Of a DNA stretch of 64,000 bases, positions 12,631 through 25,724 are shown in pieces. Under the pieces are notes generated by a model. It had not been told where the DNA came from and searched no databases. It saw only the letters and a program-made list of their open reading frames with translations. Position 1 is the first letter of the stretch, and each line of letters starts with the position of its first letter. Made by a program: the position numbers and the translations under genes. Source of the DNA: Hydractinia symbiolongicarpus (Eukaryota; Cnidaria; Hydrozoa; Anthoathecata; Hydractiniidae); assembly GCF_029227915.1 (NCBI RefSeq), contig NC_079884.1, positions 2,668,001 to 2,732,000 of the forward strand. The letters run 5' to 3'.

Positions 12631-15600
12631 AGCGATATTTTTCAGATATTACTAGGTTGCATCACTTCTAACAGTGAATCGATTGACTGTGGGATTAACT
12701 GAACTGATTTTGGACTTTCACCTTATATATGTGATAAAAGAGCCATTTTGATTACAAGAAATAACATTCTTCTTAATTTGACATGATTGCTGGAACTCAG
12801 CGATTACATTAGGCCCTGTGGTAGCGCTTCATTTAAAAATTTAGATGAGTAAGTCATTTCTACTGTGGGACCAATCCTAGCCGTTATCGCGCGCTGAAGA
12901 AATAGCGACAGTTTCAGAAACTACATTTCAATGAATTTCTAACCGTATCAATCCGCTTCAGTTACAACGGTTGCGTCACATATTCGTACCAACATGTATT
13001 TAGCGATATTTTTCTCATATTACAAGGTTGCATCGCTTTTAACAGTGAAACGATTGACTGTGGGACTTAATTGAACTGATTTTAAACTTTGACCTTCTAA
13101 GTGTGATAAATGAGCCATTTTGACTACAAGAAATAACATTCTTTTTAATTTGACATGATTGCTGGAATTCAACGATTTCATCAGGCTCTGTGGTAGCGTT
13201 TTATTTAAAAACTTAGATAAATAAGTCTTTTCTTACTGTGAGACCAATCCTGGCTTTTAGCAGCCGCTGAATAAATAGGAACAATTTCAAAGACTACATT
13301 TCAATGAACTTTCTAGCGGTATAAATCCGTTTGAGTTACAACAGTTGCATCACATATTCGTACCAACATGTGTGTAGCGTTAGTATTCGGATATTACTAG
13401 GTTGCATCGCTTTTAACAGCGAAACGTTTGATAGTGGGACTTAATTGAACTGATTTTAGACTTTGACCTCATAAATGTGATAAATGAGCCAGTTTGAGTA
13501 CAAGAAATATCATTCTTCTTAATTTGACATGATTGCTGGAACTCAGCGATTATACTGGGCGCTGTGGTAGCGTTATATTTAAAGACTAGTATAAATAAGT
13601 CATTTTTTACTGTGGGACCAGTCCTAGCCGTTAGTTCGCGCTGAAGAAAGAGAGACATTTTCAAAAACTACATTTCATTTATTTTCTAACGGTGTCAATC
13701 CGTTTGAGTTACAACGGTTGGGTCACATATTTGTACCAACATGTATTTAGCGATGTTTTTCAGATATTACTAGGTTGCATCGCTTTTAACAGTGAAACGT
13801 TTGACTGTGGGACTTAATTGAACTGATTTTAGACTTTGACCTCATAAATGTGATAAATGAGCCAGTTTGACTACAAGAAATAACATTTTTCTTCATTTGA
13901 CATGATTGCTGGAACTCAGCGATTACACTGGACCCTATGGTAGCGCTTCATTTAAAAATTTAGATGAATAAGTCATTTCTACTGTAGGACAAATCCTAGC
14001 CGTTATCGCGCGCTGAAGAAAGAGCGACAGTTTCAAAAACTACATTTCATTGACTTTCTAACAGTGTCAATCCGTATGAGCTACAACGGTTGGGTCACAT
14101 ATTCGTACCAACATGTATGTAGCGATATTTTTCAGATATTACTAGGTTGCATCGCTTCTAACAGTGAAACGATTGACTGTGGGACTTAACTGAACTGATT
14201 TTGGACTTTCACCTTATATATGTGATAAATGAGCCATTTTGATTACAAGAAATGACATTCTTCTTAATTTGACATGATTGCTGCAACTCAGCGATTGCAT
14301 CAGGCTCTGTGGTAGCGTTTTATTTACAAATTTAGATAAATAAGTCTTTTCTTACTGTGACACCAATCCTGGCTTTTTGAACCCGCTGAATAAATAGGAA
14401 CAATTTCAAAGACTACATTTCAATGAACTATCTAGCGGTATAAATCCGTTGCGTCACATATTCGTACCAACATGTATGTAGCGATAGTATTCGGATATTA
14501 CTAGGTTGCATCGCTTTTAACAGCGAAAAGTTTGATTGTGGGACTTATATGAACTGATTTTGGACTTTTACCTTTTAAATGTGATAAATGAGGCATTATG
14601 ACTACAAGAAATAACATTCTTCTTAATTTGACGTGATTGCCTGAACTCAGCGATTACATTGGGCGTTGTGGTAGCGCTTCATTTAAAAATTTAGATAAAT
14701 AAGTCAGTCTTTACTGTGGCACCAATCCTAGCCGTTATCGCGCGCTGAAGAAAGAGCGACAGTTTACAAAACTACATTTCATTGACTTTCTAACAGTGTC
14801 AATCCGCATGAGCTACAACGGTTGGGTCACATATTCGTACCAACATGTATGTAGCGATATTTTTCAGATATTACTAGGTTGCATCGCTTGTAACAGTGAA
14901 TCGATTGACTGTGGGATTAATTGAACTAACTTTGTACTGTGACCTGATAAATGTGATAAATGAGCCATTTTGACTACAAGAAATAACATTTTTCTTAATT
15001 TGACATGACTGCTGGAACTCAGCGATTACACTGGATCCTGTGGTAGCGCTTCATTTAAAAATTTACATGAGTAAGTTGTTTCTACTGTGGGACCAATCCT
15101 AGCCGTTAGCGCGTGCTGATGATATAGAGACAGTTTCAAAAACTCCATTTAATGACTTTCTAACGGTGTCAATCCGTTTGAGTTACAACAGTTGCGTCAT
15201 ACATTCGTACCAACATGTATTTAGTGATTTTTTTCCGATATTCCAAAGTTGTATCGCTTTCAACAGTAAAACGATTGACTGTGGGACTTAACTGAATTGA
15301 TTTTGGACTTTCACCTTATATATGTGATAAAAGAGCCATTTTGATTACAAGAAATAACATTCTTCTTAATTTGACATGATTGCTGGAACTCAGCGATTAC
15401 ATTAGGCCCTGTGGTAGCGCTTCATTTAAAAATTTAGATGAGTAAGTCATTTCTACTGTGGGACCAATCCTAGCCGTTATCGCGCGCTGAAGAAATAGCG
15501 ACAGTTTCAGAAACTACATTTCAATGAATTTCTAACCGTATAAATTCGCTTCAGTTACAACGGTTGCGTCACATATTCGTACCAACATGTATTTAGCGAT

Positions 15601-16330
15601 ATTTTTCTCATATTACAAGGTTGCATCGCTTTTAACAGTGAAACGATTGACTGTGGGACTTAATTGGACTGATTTTAAACTTTGACCTTCTAAATGTGAT
15701 AAATGAGCCATTTTGACTACAACAAATAACATTCTTTTTAATTTGACATGATTGCTGGAATTCAACGATTACATCAGGCTCTGTGGTGGCGTTTTATTTA
15801 AAAACTTAGATAAATAAGTCTTTTCTTACTGTGAGACCAATCCTGGCTTTTAGCAGCCGCTGAATAAATAGGAACAATTTCAAAGACTACATTTCAATGA
15901 ACTTTCTAGCGGTATAAATCCGTTTGAGTTACAACAGTTGCATCACATATTTGTACCAACATGTATGTAGCGTTAGTATTCGGATATTACTAGGTTGCAT
16001 CGCTTTTAACAGCGAAACGTTTGATAGTGGGACTTAATTGAACTGATTTTGGACTTTGACCTTTTAAATGTGATAAATGAGGCAATATGACTACAAGAAA
16101 TAACATTCTTCTTAATTTGACATGATTGCTGGAACTCAGCGATTTCACTGGGCGCTGTGGTAGCGTTATATTTAAAGACTAGTATAAATAAGTCATTTTT
16201 TACTGTGGGACCAGTCGTAGCCGTTAGTTCGCGCTGAAGAAAGAGAGACATTTTCAAAAACTACATTTCATTTATTTTCTAACGGTGTCAATCCGTTTGA
16301 GTTACAACGGTTGGGTCACATATTTGTACC
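12631..16330 (+). repeat. Seven-monomer spaced duplication, 2593 bp
   Basis: Anchors 12985, 13359 and 13732 match 15578, 15952 and 16325, each 2593 bp later. Markers are TTTCTAACCGTAT, TTAGCAGCCGCTGAATAAAT, AACAGTTGCATCACAT and TTTGATAGTGGGACTT. Between them lie monomers related to the 10.3-12.6 kb block: the 359-bp monomer ending at 14463 repeats the 15-bp deletion seen at 11233, but its neighbour lacks the 112-bp deletion. The block is characterised by GGTTGGGTCACAT, ATGTATGTAGCG and CAATGAACTTTC variants. Confidence 0.8.
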
Positions 16331-17270
16331 AACATGGATTTAGTGATTTTCTTCCAATAATACTAAGTTGCATCGCTTTTAACAGTGAAACGTTTGACTG
16401 TGGGACTTAATTGAACTGATTTTAGACTTTGACCTCAAAAATGTGATAAATGAGCCAGTTTGACCTTATAAATGTGATAAATGAGCCAATTGGTCTCCAA
16501 GGAATAACTTTCTTCTTATATTGACGTGAGTGCCGGAATTCAGCGATTACATTAGGCTCTGTCGTAGCGCTTTATTTAAAAACATAGATAAATAAGTCGT
16601 TTCTTACTGTGGGACCAATCCTGGCCGTTAGCACGCGCTGAATAAATAGGAACAGTTTCAATGACTATATTTCATTGACTTTCTAGCGGTATAAATCCGC
16701 TTAAGTTACAACGGTTGCGTCACATATTCGTACCAACATGTATTTAGCGATATTTTTCTCATCTTACAAGGTTGCATCGCTTTTAACAGTGGAACGATTG
16801 ACTGTGGGACTTAATTGAACTGATTTTGGACTGTGACCTTATAAATGCTATATGTGAGACAATTGGACTCTAAGAATTAACATTCTTCTTAATTTCACAT
16901 GATTGTGGGAACTCAGCGAATACACTGAACCCTGTGATAGCGCTTCATTTAAAAATTTAGATGAATAAGTCATTGCTACTGTGGGACCAATCCTAGCCGT
17001 TAGCACGTGCTGATGATATAGAGACTGTTTCAAAAACTACAATTCATTGATTTTGTAACGGTGTCAATCCGTTTGAGTTACAACGGTTGCGTCACATATT
17101 CATACCAACATGTATTTAGTGATTTTCTTCCAATATTACAAAGTTGTATTGCTTTTAACAGTGAAACTATTGACTGTGGGAATTAATTGAACTGATTCTG
17201 GACTGTGACCTTATAAATGTGATAAATGAGCAAATTGGTCTCCGAGGAATAACATTCTTCTCAATTTGAC
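16331..17270 (+). repeat. Satellite monomers with a 31-bp internal expansion
   Basis: Two and a half monomers bridging the 2593-bp block and the 17.3-kb block. The anchor interval 16325-16729 is 404 bp, 31 bp over the usual length, because a segment is duplicated internally (see the separate entry). The anchor at 17101 is the variant CATACCAACATG. Confidence 0.8.
16430..16491 (+). repeat. 31-bp tandem duplication inside one monomer
   Basis: TGACCTCAAAAATGTGATAA and its continuation to 16460 are followed by a second version starting TGACCTTATAAATGTG (16461-16491). Both end GATAAATGAGCCA(G/A)TT. The two halves belong to different subtypes, and the junction is at TTTGAC, which occurs at both ends of the segment. 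This looks like misaligned exchange between two monomers at a 6-bp match rather than simple slippage. Confidence 0.8.
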
Positions 17271-18218
17271 ATGATTCCTGGAACTCAGCGATTACACTGG
17301 CCGCTGTGGTAGCGCTTTATTAAAAAATTAAGATAAATAAGTCATTTTTTACTGTGGGAGCAATCCTAGCCGTTGGTTCGCGCTGAGGAAATAGAGACAT
17401 TCTCAAAAGCTACATTTCATTGAGTTCTTGGCGATATCTGTCCGTTTGAGTTACAACGGTTGCGTCACATGTTCGTACCAACATGTATTTAGCGATATTT
17501 TTCTGATAATACTAGGTTGCATCGCTTTTAACAGTGAAACGATTGACTGTGGGACTTAATTAAACTAACTTTGGACTGTGACATGATAAATGTGATAAAT
17601 GAGACAATTGGACTCCAAGAAATAACATTCTTATTAACTTGACGTGATTGCCAGAACTCAGCAATTGCATTGGGCTCTGTGGTAGTGCGTCATTTAAAAG
17701 TTTAGATAAATAATTCATTCTTCACTGTGGGACCAATCCTAGCCGTTATCACGCGCTGAAAAAATAGCGACAGTTTCAAAAACTACATTTCAATGACTTT
17801 CTAACGGTATCAATCCGCTTCAGTTACAACGGTTGCGTCACATATTCGTACCAACATGTATTTAGCGATATTTTTCTCATATTACAAGGTTGCATCGCTT
17901 TTAACAGTGAAAAGATTGACTGTGGGACTTAATTGAACTGATTTTGTGCTGTGACCTTATAAATGTTATAAGTGAGACAATTGAACTCCAAGAATTAACA
18001 TTCTTCCTAATTTCACATGATTGTGGGAACTCAGCAAATACACTGGACCCTGTGGTAGCGCTTCATTTAAAAATTTAGATCAAAAAGTCATTTCTACTGT
18101 AGGACCAATCCTAGCCGTCATCGCGCATTGAGGAAATAGAGACAGTTTCAGAAACTACATTTTATTGACTTTCTAACGGTGTCAATCTCTTTGAGTTACA
18201 ACGGTTGCGTCACATATT
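17271..18218 (+). repeat. Block matching the left end of the window
   Basis: The segment from ACACTGGCCGCTGTGG (near 17294) reproduces the first 400 bases of the window, including GTTGGTTCGCGCTGAGGAA and the rare CACATGTTCGTACC. From the anchor at 17474 it instead follows the monomers starting at 1673 (GATAATACTAGG, ACATTCTTATTAACTTGAC, AGCGACAGTTTC). The spacing there is 15801 bp. Confidence 0.8.
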
Positions 18219-21200
18219 CGTACCAACATGTATTTAGTGATTTTCTTCCGATATTACTAAGTTGTATTGCTCTTAACAGTGAAACGATTGACTGTGGGAA
18301 TTAATTGAACTGATTATGGACTGTGACCTTATAAATGTGATAAATGAGCTAATTATTCTCCAAGGAAAAACATTCTTTTTAATTTGACATGATTGCTGGA
18401 AATCAGCGATTACATTAGGCCCTGTGGTAGCGCTTTATTTAAAAACTTGGATAAATAAGTCTTTTCTTACTGTGGAATCAATCCTGGCCGTTAGCACGCG
18501 CTGAATAAATAGGAACAGTTTCAAAGACTACATTTCATTGACTTTGTAGCGCTATAAATCCGTTTGAATAACAACGGTTGCGTCACATATTCGTACCAAC
18601 ATGTATTTAGCCATATTTTTTGATATTACTAGGTTGCATCGCTTTTAACAGTGAAACGATTGACTGTGGGACTTAACTGAACTGAATTTGGACTTTCACG
18701 TAATACATGAGATAAATGAGCCATTTTGACTACAAGAAATAACATTCTTCTTAATTTGACTTGATTGCTGGAATTCAGCGATTACATTAGGCTCTGTGGT
18801 AGCGCTTTATTCGAAAACTTAGATAAATAAGTCATTTTTTACTGCGGGACAAATCCTAGCCGTTATCGCGCGCTGAGGAAATAGAGACAGTTTCAAAAAC
18901 TACATATCAATGACTTTTTAACGGTATCAATCCGCTTCAGTTACAACGGTTGCGTCACATATTCGTACCAACATGTATTTAGCGATATTGTTCTCATATT
19001 ACAAGGTTGCATCGCTTTTAACAGTGAAACGATTGACTGTGGGACTTAATTCAACTGATTTTGGACTGTAACTTATAAAAGTTATCAGTGAGACAATTGG
19101 AATCCAAGAATTAACATTCTTCCTAATTTCACATGATTGTGGGAACTCAGCGAATACACTGGACCCTGTGGTAGCGCTTCATATAAATATTTAGATAAAT
19201 AAGTAATTTTTACTGTAGGACCAATCCTAACCGTTATCGCGCATTGAGGAAATAGAGACAGTTTCAGAAACTACATTTTATTGACTTTCTAACGGTGTCA
19301 ATCTCTTTGAGTTACAACGGTTGCGTCACATATTCGTACCAACATGTATTTAGTGATTTTCTTCCGATATTACTAAGTTGTATTGCTCTTAACAGTGAAA
19401 CGATTGACTGTGGGAATTAATTGAACTGATTATGGACTGTGACCTTATAAATGTGATAAATGAGCTAATTATTCTCCAAGGAAAATCATTCTTTTTAATT
19501 TGACATGATTACTGGAAATCAGCGATTACATTAGGCCCTGTGGTAGCGCTTTATTTAAAAACTTGGATAAATAAGTCTTTTCTTACTGTGGGATCAATCC
19601 TGGCCGTTAGCACGCGCTGAATAAATAGGAACAGTTTCAAAGACTACATTTCATTGACTTTGTAGCGCTATAAATCCGTTTGAATAACAACGGTTGCGTC
19701 ACATATTCGTACCAACATGTATCTAGCCATATTTTTTGATATTACTAGGTTGCATCGCTTTTAACAGTGAAACGATTGACTGTGGGACTTAACTGAACTG
19801 AATTTGGACTTTCACGTAATACATGAGATAAATGAGCCATTTTGACTACAAGAAATAACATTCTTCTTAATTTGACTTGATTGCTTGAATTCAGCGATTA
19901 CATTAGGCTCTGTGGTAGCGCTTTATTCGAAAACTTAGATAAATAAGTCATTTTTTACTGCGGGACAAATCCTAGCCGTTATCGCGCGCTGAGGAAATAG
20001 AGACAGTTTCAAAAACTACATATCAATGACTTTTTAACGGTATCAATCCGCTTCAGTTACAACGGTTGCGTCACATATTCGTATCAACATGTATTTAGCG
20101 ATATTGTTCTCATATTACAAGGTTGCATCGCTTTTAACAGTGAAACGATTGACTGTGGGACTTAATTCAACTGATTTTGGACTGTAACTTATAAAAGTTA
20201 TCAGTGAGACAATTGGAATCCAAGAATTAACATTCTTCCTAATTTCACATGATTGTGGGAACTCAGCGAATACACTGGACCCTGTGGTAGCGCTTCATAT
20301 AAATATTTAGATAAATAAGTAATTTTTACTGTAGGACCAATCCTAACCGTTATCGCGCATTGAGAAAATAGAGACAGTTCCAAAAACTACATTTCATTGA
20401 CTTTCTAACGGTGTCAATCTGTTTGAGTTACAACGGTTGCGTCACATATTCGTACTAACATGTATTTAGCGATAGCATTCAGACATTACTAGGTTGCATC
20501 GCTTTTAACAGTGAAGCGATTGACTGTGGGAATTAATTGAACTGACTCTGGAATGTGACCTTATAAATGTGATAAAGGAGCTAATTATTCTCCAAGGAAA
20601 AACATTCTTTTTAATTTGACATGATTGCTGGAAATCAGCGATTACATTAGGCCCTGTGGTAGCGCTTTATTTAAAAACTTGGATAAATAAGTCTTTTCTT
20701 ACTGTGGGATCAATCCTGGCCGTTAGCACGCGCTGAATAAATAGGAACAGTTTCAAAGACTACATTTCATTGACTTTGTAGCGCTATAAATCCGTTTGAA
20801 TAACAACGGTTGTCTCACATATTCGTACCAACATGTATTTAGCCATATTTTTTGATATTACTAGGTTGCATCGCTTTTAACAGTGAAACGATTGACTGTG
20901 GGACTTAACTGAACTGAATTTGGACTTTCACGTAATACATGAGATAAATGAGCCATTTTGACTACAAGAAATAACATTCTTCTTAATTTGACTTGATTGC
21001 TGGAATTCAACGATTACATTAGGCTCTGTGGTAGCGCTTTATTCGAAAACTTAGATAAATAAGTCATTTTTTACTGCGGGACAAATCCTAGCCGTTATCG
21101 CGCGCTGAGGAAATAGAGACAGTTTCAAAAACTACATATCAATGACTCTCTAACGGTATCAATCCGCTTCAGTTACAACGGTTGCGTCACATATTCGTAC

Positions 21201-23428
21201 CAACATGTATTTAGCGATATTGTTCTCATATTACAAGGTTGCATCGCTTTTAACAGTGAAACGATTGACTGTGGGACTTAATTGAACTGATTTTGGACTG
21301 TGACCTTATAAATGTTATCAGTGAGACAATTGGAATCCAAGAATTAACATTCTTCCTAATTTCACATGATTGTGGGAACTCAGCGAATACACTGGACCCT
21401 GTGGTAGCGCTTCATATAAATATTTAGATAAATAAGTAATTTTTACTGTAGGACCAATCCTAACCGTTATCGCGCATTGAGAAAATAGAGACAGTTTCAA
21501 AAACTACATTTCATTGACTTTCTAACGGTGTCAATCTGTTTGAGTTACAACGGTTGCGTCACATATTCGTACCAACATGTATTTAGCGATAGCATTCAGA
21601 CATTACTAGGTTGCATCGCTTTTAACAGTGAAGCGATTGACTGTGGGAATTAATTGAACTGACTCTGGAATGTGACCTTATAAATGTGATAAATGAGCTA
21701 ATTATTCTCCAAGGAAAAACATTCTTTTTAATTTGATATGATTGCTGGAAATCAGCGATTACACTGGGTGCTGTAGTAGCACTTTATTTAAAAACTTGGA
21801 TAAATAAGTCTTTTCTTACTGTGGGATCAATCCTGGCCGTTAGCACGCGCTGAATAAATAGGAACAGTTTCAAAGACTACATTTCATTGACTTTGTAGCG
21901 CTATAAATCCGTTTGAATAACAACGGTTGCGTCACATATTCGTACCAACATGTATTTAGCCATATTTTTTGATATTACTAGGTTGCATCGCTTTTAACAG
22001 TGAAACGATTGACTGTGGGACTTAACTCAACTGAATTTGGACTTTCACGTAATACATGAGATAAATGAGCCATTTTGACTACAAGAAATAACATTCTTCT
22101 TAATTTGACTTGATTGCTGGAATTCAGCGATTACATTAGGCTCTGTGGTAGCGCTTTATTCGAAAACTTAGATAAATAAGTCATTTTTTACTGCGGGACA
22201 AATCCTAGCCGTTATCGCGCGCTGAGGAAATAGAGACAGTTTCAAAAACTACATATCAATGACTTTCTAACGGTATCAATCCGCTTCAGTTACAACGGTT
22301 GCGTCACATATTCGTACCAACATGTATTTAGCGATATTGTTCTCATATTACAAGGTTGCATCGCTTTTAACAGTGAAACGATTGACTGTGGGACTTAATT
22401 CAACTGATTTTGGACTGTAACTTATAAAAGTTATCAGTGAGACAATTGGAATCCAAGAATTAACATTCTTCCTAATTTCACATGATTGTGGGAACTCAGC
22501 GAATACACTGGACCCTGTGGTAGCGCTTCATATAAATATTTAGATAAATAAGTAATTTTTACTGTAGGACCAATCCTAACCGTTATCGCGCATTGAGAAA
22601 ATAGAGACAGTTCCAAAAACTACATTTCATTGACTTTCTAACGGTGTCAATCTGTTTGAGTTACAACGGTTGCGTCACATATTCGTACTAACATGTATTT
22701 AGCGATAGCATTCAGACATTACTAGGTTGCATCGCTTTTAACAGTGAAGCGATTGACTGTGGGAATTAATTGAACTGACTCTGGAATGTGACCTTATAAA
22801 TGTGATAAATGAGCTAATTATTCTCCAAGGAAAAACATTCTTTTTAATTTGACATGATTGCTGGAAATCAGCGATTACATTAGGCCCTGTGGTAGCGCTT
22901 TATTTAAAAACTTGGATAAATAAGTCTTTTCTTACTGTGGGATCAATCCTGGCCGTTAGCACGCGCTGAATAAATAGGAACAGTTTCAAAGACTACATTT
23001 CATTGACTTTGTAGCGCTATAAATCCGTTTGAATAACAACGGTTGTCTCACATATTCGTACCAACATGTATTTAGCCATATTTTTTGATATTACTAGGTT
23101 GCATCGCTTTTAACAGTGAAACGATTGACTGTGGGACTTAACTGAACTGAATTTGGACTTTCACGTAATACATGAGATAAATGAGCCATTTTGACTAAAA
23201 GAAATAACATTCTTCTTAATTTGACTTGATTGCTGGAATTCAGCGATTACATTAGGCTCTGTGGTAGCGCTTTATTCGAAAACTTAGATAAATAAGTCAT
23301 TTTTTACTGCGGGACAAATCCTAGCCGTTATCGCGCGCTGAGGAAATAGAGACAGTTTCAAAAACTACATATCAATGACTCTCTAACGGTATCAATCCGC
23401 TTCAGTTACAACGGTTGCGTCACATATT
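18219..23428 (+). repeat. Trimeric HOR array, 1116-bp period, ~4.7 copies
   Basis: Anchors 18219, 19335, 20451, 21568 and 22684 are spaced 1116, 1116, 1117 and 1116 bp. The second monomer (18592, 19708, 20824, 21941, 23057) is marked by GAATAACAACGG and AGCCATATTTTTTGAT. The third (18964, 20080, 21196, 22313) is marked by ACTACATATCAATGAC and GATATTGTTCTCAT. The first monomer switches subtype after the second copy, from TCTCTTTGAG/ATTGCTCTTAAC to TCTGTTTGAG/GATAGCATTCAGAC. The last copy is truncated: the monomer at 23429 is already of the first type, skipping the third. Confidence 0.92.
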
Positions 23429-25724
23429 CGTACCAACATGTATTTAGCGATAGCATTCAGACATTACTAGGTTGCATCGCTTTTAACAGTGAAGCGATTG
23501 ACTGTGGGAATTAATTGAACTGACTCTGGAATGTGACCTTATAAATGTGATAAATGAGCTAATTATTCTCCAAGGAAAAACATTCTTTTTAATTTGATAT
23601 GATTGCTGGAAATCAGCGATTACACTGGGTGCTGTAGCAGCACTTTATTAAAAAATTAAGATAAATAAGTCATTTTTTACTGTGGGACCAATCCTAGCCG
23701 TTGGTTCGCGCTGAGGAAATAGAGACATTCTCAAAAGCTACATTTCATCAAGTTCTTGGCGGTATCAGTCCGTTTGAGTTACAACGGTTGCGTCACATAT
23801 TCGTACCAACATGTATTTAGCGATATTTTTCTGATATTACTAGGTTGCATCGCTTTTAACAGTGAAACGATTGACTGTGGGACTTAATTGAACTAACTTT
23901 GGACTGTGACATGATAAATGTGATAAATGAGACAAATGGACTCCAAGAAATAACATTTTCTTAACTTGACATGATTGCCGGAACTCAGCATTTGCATTGG
24001 GCGCTGTGGTAGTGCGTCATTTAAAAGTTTTGATAAATAATTCATTCTTCACTGTAGGACCAATCCTAACCGTTATCGCGCGCTGAAGAAATAGCGACAG
24101 TTTCAAAAACTACATTTTAATGACTTTCTAACGGTATCAATCCGCTTCAGTTACAACGGTTGCGTCACATATTCGTACCAACATGTATGTAGCGATATTT
24201 TTCTCATATTACAAGGTTGCATCGCTTTTAACAGTGAAACGGTTGACTGTGGGACTTAATTGAACTAACTTTGGACTGTGACCTCATAAAGGTGATAAAT
24301 GAGCTAATTATTCTCCAAGGAAAAACATTCTTTTTAATTTGACATGATTGCTGGAAATCAGCGATTACATTAGGCCCTGTGGTAGCGCTTTATTCGAAAA
24401 CTTAGATAAATAAGTCATTTTTTACTGCGGGACAAATCCTAGCCGTTATCGCGCGCTGAGGAAATAGAGACAGTTTCAAAAACTACATATGACAACATAC
24501 AATGACTTTCTAACGGTATCAATCCGCTTCAGTTACAACGGTTGCGTCACATATTCGTACTAACATGTATTTAGCGATATTGTTCTCATATTACAAGGTT
24601 GCATCGCTTTTAACGGTGAAACGATTGACTGTGGGACTTAGTTGAACTGATTTTGGACTGTGACCTTATAAATGTTATCAGTGAGACAATTGGAATCCAA
24701 GAATTAACATTCTTCCTAATTTCACATGATTGTGGGAACTCAGCGAATACACTGGACCCTGTGGTAGCGCTTCATATAAATATTTAGATAAATAAGTAAT
24801 TTTTACTGTAGGACCAATCCTAACCGTTATCGCGCATTGAGAAAATAGAGACAGTTTCAAAAACTACATTTCATTGACTTTCTAACGGTGTCAATCTGTT
24901 TGAGTTACAACGGTTGCGTCACATATTCGTATCAACATGTATTTAGCGATATTTTTCTGATATTACTAGGTTGCATCGCTTTTAACAGTGAAACGATTGA
25001 TTGTGGGAATTAATTGAACTAACTTTGGACTGTGACATGATAAATGTGATAAATGAGACAAATGGAATCCAAGAAATAACATTTTCTTAACTTGACATGA
25101 TTGCCGGAACTTAGCAATTGCATTGGGCGTTGTGGTAGTGCGTCATTTAAAAGTTTTGATAAATAATTCATTCTTCACTGTGGGACCAATCCTAACCGTT
25201 ATTGCGCGCTGAAGAAATAGGGACAGTTTCAAAAACTACATTTTAATGACTTTCTAACGGTATTAATCCGCTTCAGTTACAACGGTTGCGTCACCTATTC
25301 GTACCAACATGTATGTAGCGATATTTTTCTCATATTACAAGGTTGCATCGCTTTTAACAGTGAAACGGTTGACTGTGGGACTTAATTGAACTAACTTTGG
25401 ACTGTGATCTCATAAAGGTGATAAATGAGCCAAGTGGTCTCCAAGCAACAACATTCTTCTTAATTTGACATGATTGCTGGAATTCAGCGATTACATTCGG
25501 CTCTGTTGTAGCGCTTTATTTAAAATTTTATATAAATAAGACTTTTCTTACTGTGGGACCAATCCTAGCCGTTAGTTCGGGCTGAAGAAATAGAGACAGT
25601 TTCAAAAACTACATTTTAATGACTTTCTAACGGTATTAATCCGCTTCAGTTACAACGGTTGCGTCACCTATTCGTACCAACATGTATGTAGCGATATTTT
25701 TCTCATATTACAAGGTTGCATCGC
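23429..25724 (+). repeat. Satellite monomers shared with 4.3-5.4 kb
   Basis: About six monomers. Those at 23429, 23802 and 24174 parallel 4279, 4652 and 5024. The monomer 24556-24927 is again the third type of the 1116-bp HOR. Monomers at 25300 and 25673 share TCACCTATTCGTACC and ATTAATCCGCTTCAG and are a local duplication of one unit (373 bp). The interval 24174-24556 is 382 bp because of a 9-bp insertion near 24491. Confidence 0.8.
24486..24505 (+). other. 9-bp insertion in a satellite monomer
   Basis: Where sister monomers read ACTACATATCAATGAC, this one has ACATATGACAACATACAATG. The extra bases make two ACATA copies nine to ten bases apart, so a short local duplication with a few changed bases is the simplest reading. 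It is not present in the other copies of this subtype. Confidence 0.65.

Noticed and set aside
20201-24860. Series of 60-codon minus-strand frames with nearly identical peptides
   Set aside because: They recur at the 1116-bp HOR period, lie across monomer borders and are broken in other monomer subtypes. They follow the repeat, not a gene family.
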